Shown one piece after another: positions 33,149-41,503 of a DNA stretch of 64,000 nt. The stretch is from contig NZ_OLMK01000050.1 of NCBI RefSeq assembly GCF_900290235.1, positions 186,001 through 250,000 of the forward strand, read 5' to 3'. Under the pieces are notes generated by a model. The model had not been told where the DNA came from. It made no database searches and saw only the letters and a program-made list of their open reading frames with translations. Position 1 is the stretch's first letter. Each line of letters starts with the position of its first letter. The stretch comes from Streptomyces sp. MA5143a. Its GTDB lineage: Bacteria; Actinomycetota; Actinomycetes; Streptomycetales; Streptomycetaceae. The position numbers and the translations under genes are program-made.

Positions 33149-34047
33149 GCGGGCCTCCCCGCGGTGCCGTTGCCGTCGCCCTCCGCGCCGGTGGTGGCCA
33201 GGGCGTCCTTGCGGGAGCAGGTCATCACCGCCCGCATCAGGCCGCTGTCCACCATCCCGGACGCGTCCACTGTCCCGGCGGCGGCATGGGGCGCCGGTCC
33301 CACGGCCGCGCTGAGGGTGCACCGGTCGTCGAGGGTGTGGGTCTCGAAGTGCCAGCCCCCGTCGTCGGCGGGCAGCCCGTCCGTGCCCAGCAGCCGTGGC
33401 GCGGCGGTCCGGGTCGACGGGGTGGTGAACCCGAACGAACGGAACGACAGCCGCGTCCCGAGGCCCAGCGCCTTCGTGTACGCCTCCTTGAGCGTCCACA
33501 GCCGGATCACCGCGGCGTTCCGGTCCTCCTCCGGCAGCCATCCCAGGGCCGCCCGCTCATGGTCCGTGCACACGTCCTCCTCCAGGCCCGTGCCGTACGC
33601 CGCCCTGCCCTGCGGTTCGACGTCCACGCCGATCGGGCCCAGCCGGCTCAGTCCCACCGCGACGACGTCGCCCGTGTGGCTGAGGCTCACGTCCAGCCGC
33701 CCGCATCCCCGCAGATACGGGCGGCCGTTGGGGCGGCGGGCCAGCTCCAGGTCGGCCGGGCCGGCGCCCAGCACCGCGGCCGCCCCGTGCTTGAGCACCA
33801 GGCGCGACACGGCGAACCGGGTGCGGGCCTCCTCGCCGTTCACCGCCAGGTAGCGGCCGTACTCGTGACCGAGGAGCCCGCGCAGCCCTGGCCCGCGCGC
33901 CGCGGCCGCCCATTCGCTCGCCAGGCCGTACGCCAGCCCGTACCCGCCGTCGCGGACGGCGCCGCGCAGCGCCTCCCACGGACCGTCGGGGGAGGTGACG
34001 CGCAGCGGAGGCGGCCCTGCCAGACCACGGCGTACGGACATGCTCAT
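33145..34047 (-). CDS. Sfp-type phosphopantetheinyl transferase
   Basis: A 300-residue protein with the PPTase motifs IGVDVEPQGRA and WTLKEAYTKALGLG. It should load the phosphopantetheine arm onto Ser41 of the ACP. It is longer than Sfp (about 225 residues) at both ends; the C-terminal 50 residues (Gly/Thr/Asp-rich) look disordered. The ATG at 34047 overlaps the preceding stop as ATGA; a second ATG two codons later is an alternative. Confidence 0.9.
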   Translation of the reverse strand: MSMSVRRGLAGPPPLRVTSPDGPWEALRGAVRDGGYGLAYGLASEWAAAARGPGLRGLLGHEYGRYLAVNGEEARTRFAVSRLVLKHGAAAVLGAGPADLELARRPNGRPYLRGCGRLDVSLSHTGDVVAVGLSRLGPIGVDVEPQGRAAYGTGLEEDVCTDHERAALGWLPEEDRNAAVIRLWTLKEAYTKALGLGTRLSFRSFGFTTPSTRTAAPRLLGTDGLPADDGGWHFETHTLDDRCTLSAAVGPAPHAAAGTVDASGMVDSGLMRAVMTCSRKDALATTGAEGDGNGTAGRPA

Positions 34048-35810
34048 CCCTTCTCGTGGTGCCGGGCCGGTGTGCCCAGCGCGGTGTCGTACAGATCGAG
34101 GCTGCGGCCCTCGCGGCAGCGCCTTACGGCCTCGGCGAGCAGCACGTCCTCGTGGTCGGCCGAAGCGGCCGTCACCGGCAGGCCGAGCCGCACGGAGATC
34201 CGTCCCAGCGCGGTGAGCAGCCAGGCCGGCTCGGCGAGGAACCCGCCGGTGCCCGCATGCTTGGCCGCCCGCCACACCCCGAGGCAGGCGGCTGCCGCGG
34301 CGAGCAGCGCGTAGCGCTCGCTCAGGGCGAAGCCGCGCGGGTTGGCGAGCACGGCGGGATCCAGCTCGGGCAGGCGCCTGCACTGGGCGCGCAGCGCGGC
34401 CAGCTCGTCCGAGAGCGCGGTCGGCCAGTTGGCGAGCCCCTCGTCGGCCAGCCCGTCGCGGGCCCGCGCGAGCAGCACGGTCAGGCCGTCGTCGGCCGCC
34501 GCCAGCTTCAGCCGCGCGCCTGCCAGGGGCGGCACCGGCCCGTCCGGCCGGAACAGTTCCGCCGGGGCCGGCTGCCCCTCAGCCGTCCAGGAACGTCGGG
34601 CCAGGGTGGGCAGTTGCGGCAGCAGCGTGGCGAGGGCGGCGGCCGACCCGGCGGGGCCGGGCGGCATCGCCGCGAGATCGCGGACCTGCTTGTGGAAGGT
34701 GCCGAGACCGTCCCCGTCCCGCATCGAGTCGGTCCCCAGCACCGTCATCAGGTCGCCCACGCCCTCCTGGAGCAGCCGCTGCACCAGATACCTGGCCGCG
34801 GCCGACCAGATGCTCGACCGTTCCGGCATCAGGTGCAGCGAGCGCAGCGTCACCAGCGACAGGCAGTCCGCGGCCAGCAGGTCCGCGAACGCGCCCACCA
34901 CCGTGCGGCGCGTGACCCGCGAGCGCATGCCCCGCACCCCGCCGCGCTCCGTCAGCACCGCCGTCAGCACGGCGCGCAGAGCGGTGTCGGCGCAGCCGAC
35001 CGCCATCGACGGGAGCAGCGGGAGGCGGGCCTGCGCGACCCGGCGGGTGACCCACTGGCCGTCGCCCACCTCGCCGATCACCGCTCCGGCGGGCACCGGC
35101 CAGTCGTCCAGCACGAGTTCACCGGCGGGGATGCGCGGCGGAACGCCGACGTCGTACGGCGACAGCTGCCCCACCGAGCCCGGCGGCAGGTCCCCGCGGC
35201 GCAGGAGCAGCACCGACTCGCCGTCCGGGCCCGCGTGCCGGGGTACCACCACGAGACCCGCGGCGCGGGGGGCGTTCACCAGACCCGCCGTACGGCCGGT
35301 CAGCCGCAGTGGCGCCGCGTCACCGGCGGTCGCGGTCAGACCCTCCTCGACGGCCGCGCCGCCGGCGATCCGCTCACCGGCGAGCAGCAGGCGGGCGGTG
35401 GCGGCGCGCTGCCCGGCGGTGCCGAAGCACCACGCGTACAGCGCGGCGCCCAGGGACGCGGAGCCGTAGCCGCGGCCGAGCGCGGCGTCCCGCCGGAACA
35501 CCGCCCGCAGCAGGGCTGCGGCCCCGTCCAGGCCCGCCAGGCGCCCGCCGTGCTCCTCGGGCACGAAGTCCTCGTGCAGCCCGAACGCCGCGAGCGACGG
35601 CTCACCGCCGAGCGGCAGGTCCCCGCGGCGCTCCGCCGCGAGCACCCCGGCGTCCCCCAGCGGGTTCGCCGCGTCGCCCGGGTCGCCGAGCACCGCCTCC
35701 AGGGCGCCCCGCCGGGCCGCCGGACCACACGGAGGCAGGACCTGTCGCGGGACTCCCGCCTGCCGTACGACAGCCACCGGGACCCCCGCGCCAGGCCCTG
35801 CCTCCGTCAT
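34044..35810 (-). CDS. Acyl-CoA-dehydrogenase-like protein, unusual and long
   Basis: A 588-residue protein whose N-terminal 330 residues follow the acyl-CoA dehydrogenase layout (LHEDFVPEEHGGRLAGLDGAA, LLAGERIAGGAAVEEGLTAT, SPYDVGVPPR and a helical C domain), while the rest is a helical, Ala/Leu-rich region without motifs I recognise. Such proteins in polyketide clusters can be dehydrogenases, monooxygenases or inactive relatives. I could not identify a catalytic base. It opens the operon with the PPTase, ActIV-like cyclase and carboxylase genes. Confidence 0.65.
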   Translation of the reverse strand: MTEAGPGAGVPVAVVRQAGVPRQVLPPCGPAARRGALEAVLGDPGDAANPLGDAGVLAAERRGDLPLGGEPSLAAFGLHEDFVPEEHGGRLAGLDGAAALLRAVFRRDAALGRGYGSASLGAALYAWCFGTAGQRAATARLLLAGERIAGGAAVEEGLTATAGDAAPLRLTGRTAGLVNAPRAAGLVVVPRHAGPDGESVLLLRRGDLPPGSVGQLSPYDVGVPPRIPAGELVLDDWPVPAGAVIGEVGDGQWVTRRVAQARLPLLPSMAVGCADTALRAVLTAVLTERGGVRGMRSRVTRRTVVGAFADLLAADCLSLVTLRSLHLMPERSSIWSAAARYLVQRLLQEGVGDLMTVLGTDSMRDGDGLGTFHKQVRDLAAMPPGPAGSAAALATLLPQLPTLARRSWTAEGQPAPAELFRPDGPVPPLAGARLKLAAADDGLTVLLARARDGLADEGLANWPTALSDELAALRAQCRRLPELDPAVLANPRGFALSERYALLAAAAACLGVWRAAKHAGTGGFLAEPAWLLTALGRISVRLGLPVTAASADHEDVLLAEAVRRCREGRSLDLYDTALGTPARHHEKG

Positions 35811-35840
35811 CGCCGTCTCCTCACCTCCGCCGCGTACGCA

Positions 35841-35883
35841 ACGGTCGCGGAGAGAGCTGGAGCTCGGCTCGGGGTGTACTCGA
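35841..35883 (-). promoter_or_regulatory. SARP-type operator/promoter for the ACAD-PPTase-cyclase-carboxylase operon
   Basis: On the minus strand TCGAGTA (35883-35877), CCGAGCC (35872-35866) and TCCAGCT (35861-35855) repeat every 11 bp; after 8 bp comes GACCGT (35846-35841). Confidence 0.6.
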
Positions 35884-36018
35884 ACGGGCCGTCGGCCCGC
35901 CCGGGGAAGGAGCTGTCGCCGCGTCCGAGCCGGGGCTACGGACTGGTCCGGGGCTGACGGGGAACGGGCCGGTGCCGGGTCCGAGCCGGGGCTACGCGGT
36001 GACGCCGGAGCCCTGAGG

Positions 36019-36091
36019 GGAACGGGGCGGGCCGGGGCTGTGTCGGGGGCAACGGGGCGGGCCGGGGCTGTGTCGGGGGCAACGGGGCGGC
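36019..36091. repeat. 30-bp tandem repeat, about 2.4 copies
   Basis: The unit starting AACGGGGCGGGCCGGGGCTG and ending TGTCGGGGGC occurs twice in full, with a partial third copy. Confidence 0.8.
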
Positions 36092-36336
36092 GCCGGGGGC
36101 CGGTTGAGGAAGATGCCGGTGCCGGGCCGGGCCGGGCCTGGCCTGGGCTACGGGCTGGTGCCGGGGTCCTGCGGGGAACGGGGCGGTGCCGAAGCCGCGT
36201 CGAGGGCAACGGGCCCGCGCCGGAACCCGGTTGAGGAAGACGCCGGTGCCGGGGACGGGCGCCTGCCCACGGGCCCCGGCGCAGAGGTGTTGAGCGAAGC
36301 TGCGGGCCCCGGCGCCGCCCCTCCCGCCCGGCGGGG

Positions 36337-37578
36337 CTACGCCGCGCGCACCCCGTGCACGGCTCGGCGGTCGCGGAGCACCGCCGCCGCGTGGGCCGCC
36401 GACGCGAGGGTCATGTGCCGGTGCCAGCCCTGGAAGGAGCGGCCCGCGAAGTCCCGTATCCCCGTCTGTTCGGACACCTGACGGAAGGCCAGCTCCACGG
36501 TGTCGGCCAGCGCGGCGAGCGCGAGCGGGGCCTCGTCGGAGCGGTACGGCGCACCGGCCCCGCGGGCTGCGCCGACGCAGGGAGACGAGCCCGAGCCGGG
36601 GGCCGTGCCCAGGCCGGACGGCGCCCCCGAGCCGAGGGGCGTGCCCGGTCCGGGGGCCGTGCCGAGGGCGGGCGCGGTGGCCAGCCAGTAGCGGTCGGGG
36701 CCCCGGGTTCCGGCCGTCCACCGGGCGAGGAGCAGCAGCGGCAGCCGTGGTGCCGCGGGCAGGACGACGGGGAGCGCGGCCCGCACCCCACGTCCCTCGG
36801 CGGGCCGCCACAGCCGCCGGCACCCGGAGACGAGCTGGTCGGCCGTGGCCGGCCGTTCGCTGTAGCTGTGCAGGACGGCGGGGTCGACCCGCAGCGGCGT
36901 CGACGCCGGCACCCGGACGACGGCGGGCACCCCGGCCGGCACGAGCACCCGCAGCATCCGCGCGGGGTCGAGCCCCTCCGCGTCGATCACGACCGGCCGC
37001 CCCGACGGCAGGCCCCGGCTCGCCCCGACCGCGAGCCGGCCCGCGACCTCCTCCGGCCCGGCGGGCAGCGCGCCGGCCGGGATCTGCGCGCGGCGGCGCC
37101 GCCCGGGGTCGTCGAGCCAGGCGCGGGTCAGCAGCAGCGACCAGTCGCAGGGGACGGCCGTCTGCTCGGACGCGAGCCAGGCGCCGTACGCCTGCTGCCC
37201 GTGGACGGTCAGGCCGAGGTGCGGCACGAACTGCTGGTCGACACCCACGGAGTGCGGCCCCGCCTTGGGGATCACCAGGGGCCGGACCACCCACGCGCGC
37301 GGGGCGACGGTGTCCTCGACGTACCCGGCGAGCGCGTGCCGTACCCGCGTCCAGTCCCACGAGGAGTTGCTGATGAAGTGGTGGACGCTCTGCTTGGCGG
37401 GCTCCCGGTCGGCGGGCTCGCCCTCCATCCAGTCGGCGATGTTCCGCAGCGTCTTGCGTCCGGGCACCGACAGCAGGGCCCGGACGTACCGTTCCGCCTT
37501 GAGCCGCTGACCGCGCCGCGGCATCGAGGCGAACAGTCTGGAGCAGAGCTCTGCGACGTGGTCGCGATGGTCGTACAT
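36337..37578 (-). CDS. Degenerate IS701-family transposase-like protein, probably domesticated
   Basis: A 413-residue protein with the IS701 transposase layout: N-terminal RLKAERYVRALLSVPGRKTL, then IPKAGPHSVGVDQQF, and C-terminal VELAFRQVSEQTG with WHRHMTLASAAHA. In active relatives the IPK segment is preceded by Asp-Asp (DDTGFPK); here it reads WVVRPLVIPK, so the first catalytic Asp is missing. A Gly/Pro/Ala-rich insertion lies near residues 300-340. No terminal inverted repeats or target duplication were seen. Similar proteins occur in several antibiotic clusters and some are thought to regulate; that role here is inference. It is divergent from the large regulator. Confidence 0.75.
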   Translation of the reverse strand: MYDHRDHVAELCSRLFASMPRRGQRLKAERYVRALLSVPGRKTLRNIADWMEGEPADREPAKQSVHHFISNSSWDWTRVRHALAGYVEDTVAPRAWVVRPLVIPKAGPHSVGVDQQFVPHLGLTVHGQQAYGAWLASEQTAVPCDWSLLLTRAWLDDPGRRRRAQIPAGALPAGPEEVAGRLAVGASRGLPSGRPVVIDAEGLDPARMLRVLVPAGVPAVVRVPASTPLRVDPAVLHSYSERPATADQLVSGCRRLWRPAEGRGVRAALPVVLPAAPRLPLLLLARWTAGTRGPDRYWLATAPALGTAPGPGTPLGSGAPSGLGTAPGSGSSPCVGAARGAGAPYRSDEAPLALAALADTVELAFRQVSEQTGIRDFAGRSFQGWHRHMTLASAAHAAAVLRDRRAVHGVRAA

Positions 37579-37781
37579 CGGCCTTCCCCCTCCGGACGGC
37601 GGCCGGAGCGGCTACTCCCGGCCAAAAAACACACTGGCCGTCGGCGGTACCGAGCCTTTCCCGGCCCGATTCCGCCTCGGTCCCGCATGGCGGGAAGTCG
37701 CTGGCGCCGTGGGCCAACAGGGGCAGAACGGGCGCTCCGGAACGAGGGGTTGAAAATGGCCACCAGTTGACCTGGCGAGCC

Positions 37782-37809
37782 GTCACGGGAAATAAGCGTT
37801 TACCGTGAC
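37782..37809. promoter_or_regulatory. Inverted repeat, possible operator
   Basis: GTCACGG and CCGTGAC, 7-bp arms separated by 14 bp, about 30 bp upstream of the -35 box of the large regulator gene. Confidence 0.4.
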
Positions 37810-37838
37810 ACTGCGGTTGCGGAGCGTACAAGTATCAA

Positions 37839-37868
37839 TTGATGCGATCGGACAAGCCTGCATAGAAT
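37839..37868 (+). promoter_or_regulatory. Promoter of the AfsR-like regulator
   Basis: TTGATG and TAGAAT separated by 18 bp resemble a housekeeping sigma promoter; transcription would start near 37875. Confidence 0.55.
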
Positions 37869-37920
37869 CTGGCAGCTGTCGATCAGACCTGAAAGATCGT
37901 CGACGGGGGGCTGTGCGAAG

Positions 37921-40900
37921 ATGGCACATCGTGCTGCAGAAATTCGGAGCCCGAGATTCCGAATCCTTGGCGTTCTCGAAGGCCGGCACGAGGATTCGCC
38001 GCTGAAACTGGGCGGGGCTCTGCGTTCACGCACATTGGTGATGCTGCTCCTGGAAGCCAACCGCGTCGTTCCCGTGCCGCGCCTGGTGGAGGCCGCCTGG
38101 GACGACAATCCGCCGATCAGCGCCTCGCACCAGATCCGCAAGGCCGTCGCCGAACTACGGCAGCGCATACCGGGCGGGGCCGAGATGATACTGACCGACG
38201 GCCCCGGCTACCGGGCGTCCGTGGGCGAGGACCAGCTGGACCTCAGCCAGTACCGCTCCCGGCTGCGCAGGGCGCGCCAGGCCGTGGAGGAAGGCCGCCG
38301 GGCCCTCGCCGCGGAGGAGCTCAGAGCGGCGATGGAGCTGTGGCGCGGCCCGGTCATGGCGGGCTTCGGCGGCTCGGTCATCGACGCGGCCTCGGCGGCG
38401 CTGGAGGAGCAGCATCTGGCGGCCGCCGAGCAGCTGTTCAGCCTCCAGCTGTCGGCCGGTGAGGCGTCGTCGGTCGTCGGCGAACTGCGGGTGCTGGTCA
38501 ACCAGCACCCGCTGCGGGAGACCCTGCGCGGGCAGCTGATGCTGGCGCTGTACCGCACGGGACGGCAGGCCGAGGCCCTGGAGGAGTACGGGCGCGTCCG
38601 CCATCTGCTCGCCGAGGAACTGGGCATCGACCCCAGCGGGGCCCTGACGAAGCTCTACGAGGACATCCTGCGCCAGAGCCCCGAACTGGCCCTGCCCGAA
38701 CCGGTGCGGGAGCCGGCCGCGCCCCCCGCCACCGCCCCCTCCCCACCGGCGGGCGAACCCGGCCCGGCCGCGCCGTCCGCCCTCCCGGCACCGTCCGCCG
38801 CGTCGACGCCCTCAGCCGTGCCCGCGCCGCCCCTGCCGGCCATGCCCTCGTCGCCGAGCACACTGCCGTACGCGCTGCGGGACTTCTCCGGCCGGGCCGC
38901 CGAGATGGACTGGATCCGTGAGACGGCCCTCGACAAGGACGGGGTCTGGGCACACATCGTCGCCATCGACGGCATGGGCGGAAGCGGCAAGACCGCGCTC
39001 GCCGTGCAGGCCGCCCACCAGCTCGCCCCGTACTGGCCGGACAGCCAGCTCTTCGTCGACATGCGCGGATTCACCCCCGGTCAGGAGCCGCTCAGCTCGG
39101 CCGCCGCGCTGGACGCGCTGCTGGCGTCGGCGGGGGTGCCCGGTGAGGAACTGCCCGACGACCCGGCGGCCCGTACCGCGCTGTGGCGTTCGATCACCGC
39201 GCAGCGCAGGCTGCTGATCGTCCTCGACAACGCCGCCACCGCCGACCAGGTCATGCCGCTGATCCCGGCCTCCCCCGACTGCCTCACCCTCGTCACCAGC
39301 CGCCCCCGCCTGGTGGACCTGGACGGCGCCCGCTGGCTCTCGCTGGACGTGCTGACCGACGACGACGCCACCGAACTGCTGGCCCGGACCCTCGGCCGCG
39401 AGTGGGTGGAGCGCGAACCGGAGGCGTGCGCCCAGCTGATCCGGCTCTGCGGCCGGCTGCCCCTCGCGATCCGGATCTCCGCCGCCCGCCTCAGGAACCG
39501 CTCCCACTGGACGATCCAGCGGCTCGTGGACCGGCTGTGCGACGAGACCCGCCGCCTGGACGAACTCAACTCCACCGGCCGCAGCGTCGCGGTCGTGCTG
39601 CGCATGTCGTACCAGGCGATGGACGAGGGCAAGCGCACCGCCTTCCGCCTGCTCGGCCTGCACCCGGGCCGGAACATCGACCCGGCGGACGCCGGGGCCC
39701 TCCTCGACTGCCACCCCCACGACGCCGAGGAGGTCCTGGAGCATCTGCTCGACGCCCACCTGCTGGAACAGCGCGAGCCCGGCTGGTACCGGATGCACGA
39801 TCTCGTCAGGAGCTTCGCGCGCGGACTCCTCGGCACCGAGCAGGCCGGGGAGGAGGAGAACCAGGCGGTGGGAAGGCTCCTGGACCACTATGTGCTGACG
39901 GCGGAGAGCGCCTGCGACACCCTCTTCCCGAAGCGGCCCCGGTTCCCGGAGTTCCTGCCGCCCGGCCGCCCCCTCCACCCCGGCTTCGCCACGGCCGACG
40001 AGGCCCTCCAGTGGCTGGACCGGCAGCGGGACAGCCTGCTGTCCGCGGTGGACCTGGCCCTGGAGAACGGCCACCTCCTGCACGCCGCGTACCTGCCGCG
40101 CGCCCTCGGCTTCCACTCCCACATCAGGAACTACCCGCACGACCTCCAGGAGACCAACCGGGCCGCCGTCGCGGCCGCCCGCAGCCTCGGACAGCCGGTC
40201 CTGCTGCGCATCAGCCTGACCAACCTCGCGATGGGGCAGTGGCGGCTCGGCCTGTACGAGGAGGCCGCCGCACATCTGCGGGAGGCGCTGGACGTCGCCC
40301 GCGGCGGCGACCGGCTCGGCGAGGCCGTGTGCATGAGCAGACTGGGCCAGGTCTACAACAGCCTCGGCAAGTTCGCCGAGGCACTGGAACTGCTCACCGG
40401 CTCCGCGTGCCTGCAACAGGAGCTCGGCCAGGTACGGGAGGAGGCGGTGAGCCTCGGCCTGCTCAGCTCGGTCAACGCCCGCCTCGGCCGCTACCAGGAG
40501 TCGGCCGACGCGGCGGCCCGCTCGCTGGCGCTCTACCGGGAGATCGGGGAGATCAGCAACTCGATCGTCTCCCTGTCGACGCTGGCCCTGGCCCTGCTGG
40601 GACTACGAAGACCGCAGACCGCCCTGGAACGGCTCGACGAGGCGCTGCAACTCTGCGACCGGCTGAACAAGCCCGCCAACACGGCCCTCATCCTGTCCTA
40701 CTGCGCCGACGCCTATGTGATGCTCGGCCGGCCCGAGCAGGCGCTGCCCTACATCGAGCGGGCCGCGGAACTGGCGGCCGCCGAGACCACCGCGCGCCGC
40801 GCCACCGTGGAGAACGCCGCCGGCCGGGTGCTGCGCGCGCTGGGGAAGTTCAGCGAGGCCCGCGACCGGCACCGCAACGCCCACGACCTGGCCTCCGGCA

Positions 40901-41055
40901 TCGCCTTCCGCTACGAGACGGCGCAGGCGCTGCACGGCCTGGCGAGGGCCGGCGAGGAACTCGGGGACCACGCGGGCGCCCAGGAGCACCGGCGCCGGGC
41001 CGACGAGCTGTTCGCCGAGATGGGGGTACCGCGCGAGGCCCGCCGTCTCGCCTGA
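37921..41055 (+). CDS. AfsR-type regulator: SARP domain, NB-ARC ATPase and TPR repeats
   Basis: A 1,044-residue regulator. Residues about 10-100 form a winged helix, 105-245 the activation domain (ELWRGPVMAGF, EALEEYGRVRHLLAEELGIDP), 255-310 a Pro/Ala/Ser linker, 315-600 an NB-ARC ATPase with Walker A GMGGSGKTA at about residue 350 and Walker B LLIVLDNA at about 430, and 700-1040 tetratricopeptide repeats. AfsR-like proteins integrate signals, often through phosphorylation or peptide binding to the TPRs, and activate smaller regulators. It is convergent with the DDHGPS peptide gene. A start slightly downstream is possible because the first ten residues do not match the family. Confidence 0.92.
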   Translation: MAHRAAEIRSPRFRILGVLEGRHEDSPLKLGGALRSRTLVMLLLEANRVVPVPRLVEAAWDDNPPISASHQIRKAVAELRQRIPGGAEMILTDGPGYRASVGEDQLDLSQYRSRLRRARQAVEEGRRALAAEELRAAMELWRGPVMAGFGGSVIDAASAALEEQHLAAAEQLFSLQLSAGEASSVVGELRVLVNQHPLRETLRGQLMLALYRTGRQAEALEEYGRVRHLLAEELGIDPSGALTKLYEDILRQSPELALPEPVREPAAPPATAPSPPAGEPGPAAPSALPAPSAASTPSAVPAPPLPAMPSSPSTLPYALRDFSGRAAEMDWIRETALDKDGVWAHIVAIDGMGGSGKTALAVQAAHQLAPYWPDSQLFVDMRGFTPGQEPLSSAAALDALLASAGVPGEELPDDPAARTALWRSITAQRRLLIVLDNAATADQVMPLIPASPDCLTLVTSRPRLVDLDGARWLSLDVLTDDDATELLARTLGREWVEREPEACAQLIRLCGRLPLAIRISAARLRNRSHWTIQRLVDRLCDETRRLDELNSTGRSVAVVLRMSYQAMDEGKRTAFRLLGLHPGRNIDPADAGALLDCHPHDAEEVLEHLLDAHLLEQREPGWYRMHDLVRSFARGLLGTEQAGEEENQAVGRLLDHYVLTAESACDTLFPKRPRFPEFLPPGRPLHPGFATADEALQWLDRQRDSLLSAVDLALENGHLLHAAYLPRALGFHSHIRNYPHDLQETNRAAVAAARSLGQPVLLRISLTNLAMGQWRLGLYEEAAAHLREALDVARGGDRLGEAVCMSRLGQVYNSLGKFAEALELLTGSACLQQELGQVREEAVSLGLLSSVNARLGRYQESADAAARSLALYREIGEISNSIVSLSTLALALLGLRRPQTALERLDEALQLCDRLNKPANTALILSYCADAYVMLGRPEQALPYIERAAELAAAETTARRATVENAAGRVLRALGKFSEARDRHRNAHDLASGIAFRYETAQALHGLARAGEELGDHAGAQEHRRRADELFAEMGVPREARRLA

Positions 41056-41099
41056 CCAGGCCCCGCCGACACCGGACGACCGGTGCCGGAACAGACGTC

Positions 41100-41129
41100 G
41101 GGCCCCGGCCTCTTCCGAGGCCGGGGCCC
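41100..41129. terminator. Bidirectional terminator between the large regulator and the peptide gene
   Basis: A perfect 13-bp stem GGGCCCCGGCCTC / GAGGCCGGGGCCC with a 4-base loop, serving both convergent transcripts. Confidence 0.85.
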
Positions 41130-41191
41130 GCAGCGGCTCCCGTCCGCCGCCGCCCGAACCCACCGTCAGGTGGAACGACGTACCGCGTGGT

Positions 41192-41503
41192 TCACGCGGC
41201 CTGGAGCACCGGCGACCGCCGTACGACCGACGGCCCGTGGTCGTCGTTCAGGGGGCCCGACGCGGACGCGACCGAGGGGCCGTGGTCGTCGTTCAGCGGG
41301 CCGGAGGCGGACGCCACCGAGGGGCCGTGGTCGTCGAGAGGCGCGACCGAGGGGCCGTGGTCGTCGGCCAGGATGACTCGCGCGGCGGCGCCGGAGGGGC
41401 CGTGGTCGTCCGCCAGAAGAGAGCCGACCGGACCTGTCACAGCAATCCCCCACATGCCAGCCGTAGCGATAACGCCGATCACGCCGGTCATCTTGCCGCG
41501 CAT
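41192..41503 (-). CDS. Secreted-looking repeat peptide with five DDHGPS motifs
   Basis: A 103-residue product I do not recognise. Residues 5-31 are hydrophobic, ending SLLA, a plausible signal-peptidase site. The rest is five repeats beginning DDHGPS at residues 32, 47, 57, 72 and 87, spaced 15, 10, 15 and 15, with the spacer VASASGPLN twice. Cleavage after Ala31 would leave Asp-Asp-His as N terminus, an amino-terminal copper/nickel (ATCUN) motif. GAAGGGG precedes the ATG and third positions are G/C-rich in this frame only. It is the last gene after the FMN reductase and ATP-grasp-like genes. A modified-peptide precursor, metal binder or signal for the TPR regulator are all possible; none is shown. 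Confidence 0.75.
   Translation of the reverse strand: MRGKMTGVIGVIATAGMWGIAVTGPVGSLLADDHGPSGAAARVILADDHGPSVAPLDDHGPSVASASGPLNDDHGPSVASASGPLNDDHGPSVVRRSPVLQAA

Larger units (their letters stand above)
35811..36336. other. 526-bp intergenic region with promoter and tandem repeats
   Basis: The right-hand end of the acyl-CoA-dehydrogenase operon promoter region is at 35841-35883. From about 35925 to 36270 the sequence is GC-rich repetitive DNA, including the 30-bp array at 36019 and two copies of GGTTGAGGAAGAYGCCGGTG (near 36100 and 36229). No gene is called. Confidence 0.65.
37579..37920. other. 342-bp divergent promoter region between transposase-like gene and AfsR-like regulator
   Basis: This AT-richer gap holds an inverted repeat GTCACGG-N14-CCGTGAC (37782-37809) and a recognisable promoter at 37839-37868. 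No heptamer repeats of the cluster type were seen, which places the regulator outside the SARP regulon. Confidence 0.55.

Noticed and set aside
36337..37578. Active insertion sequence
   Set aside because: The first catalytic Asp is absent and I found no terminal inverted repeats or target-site duplication.
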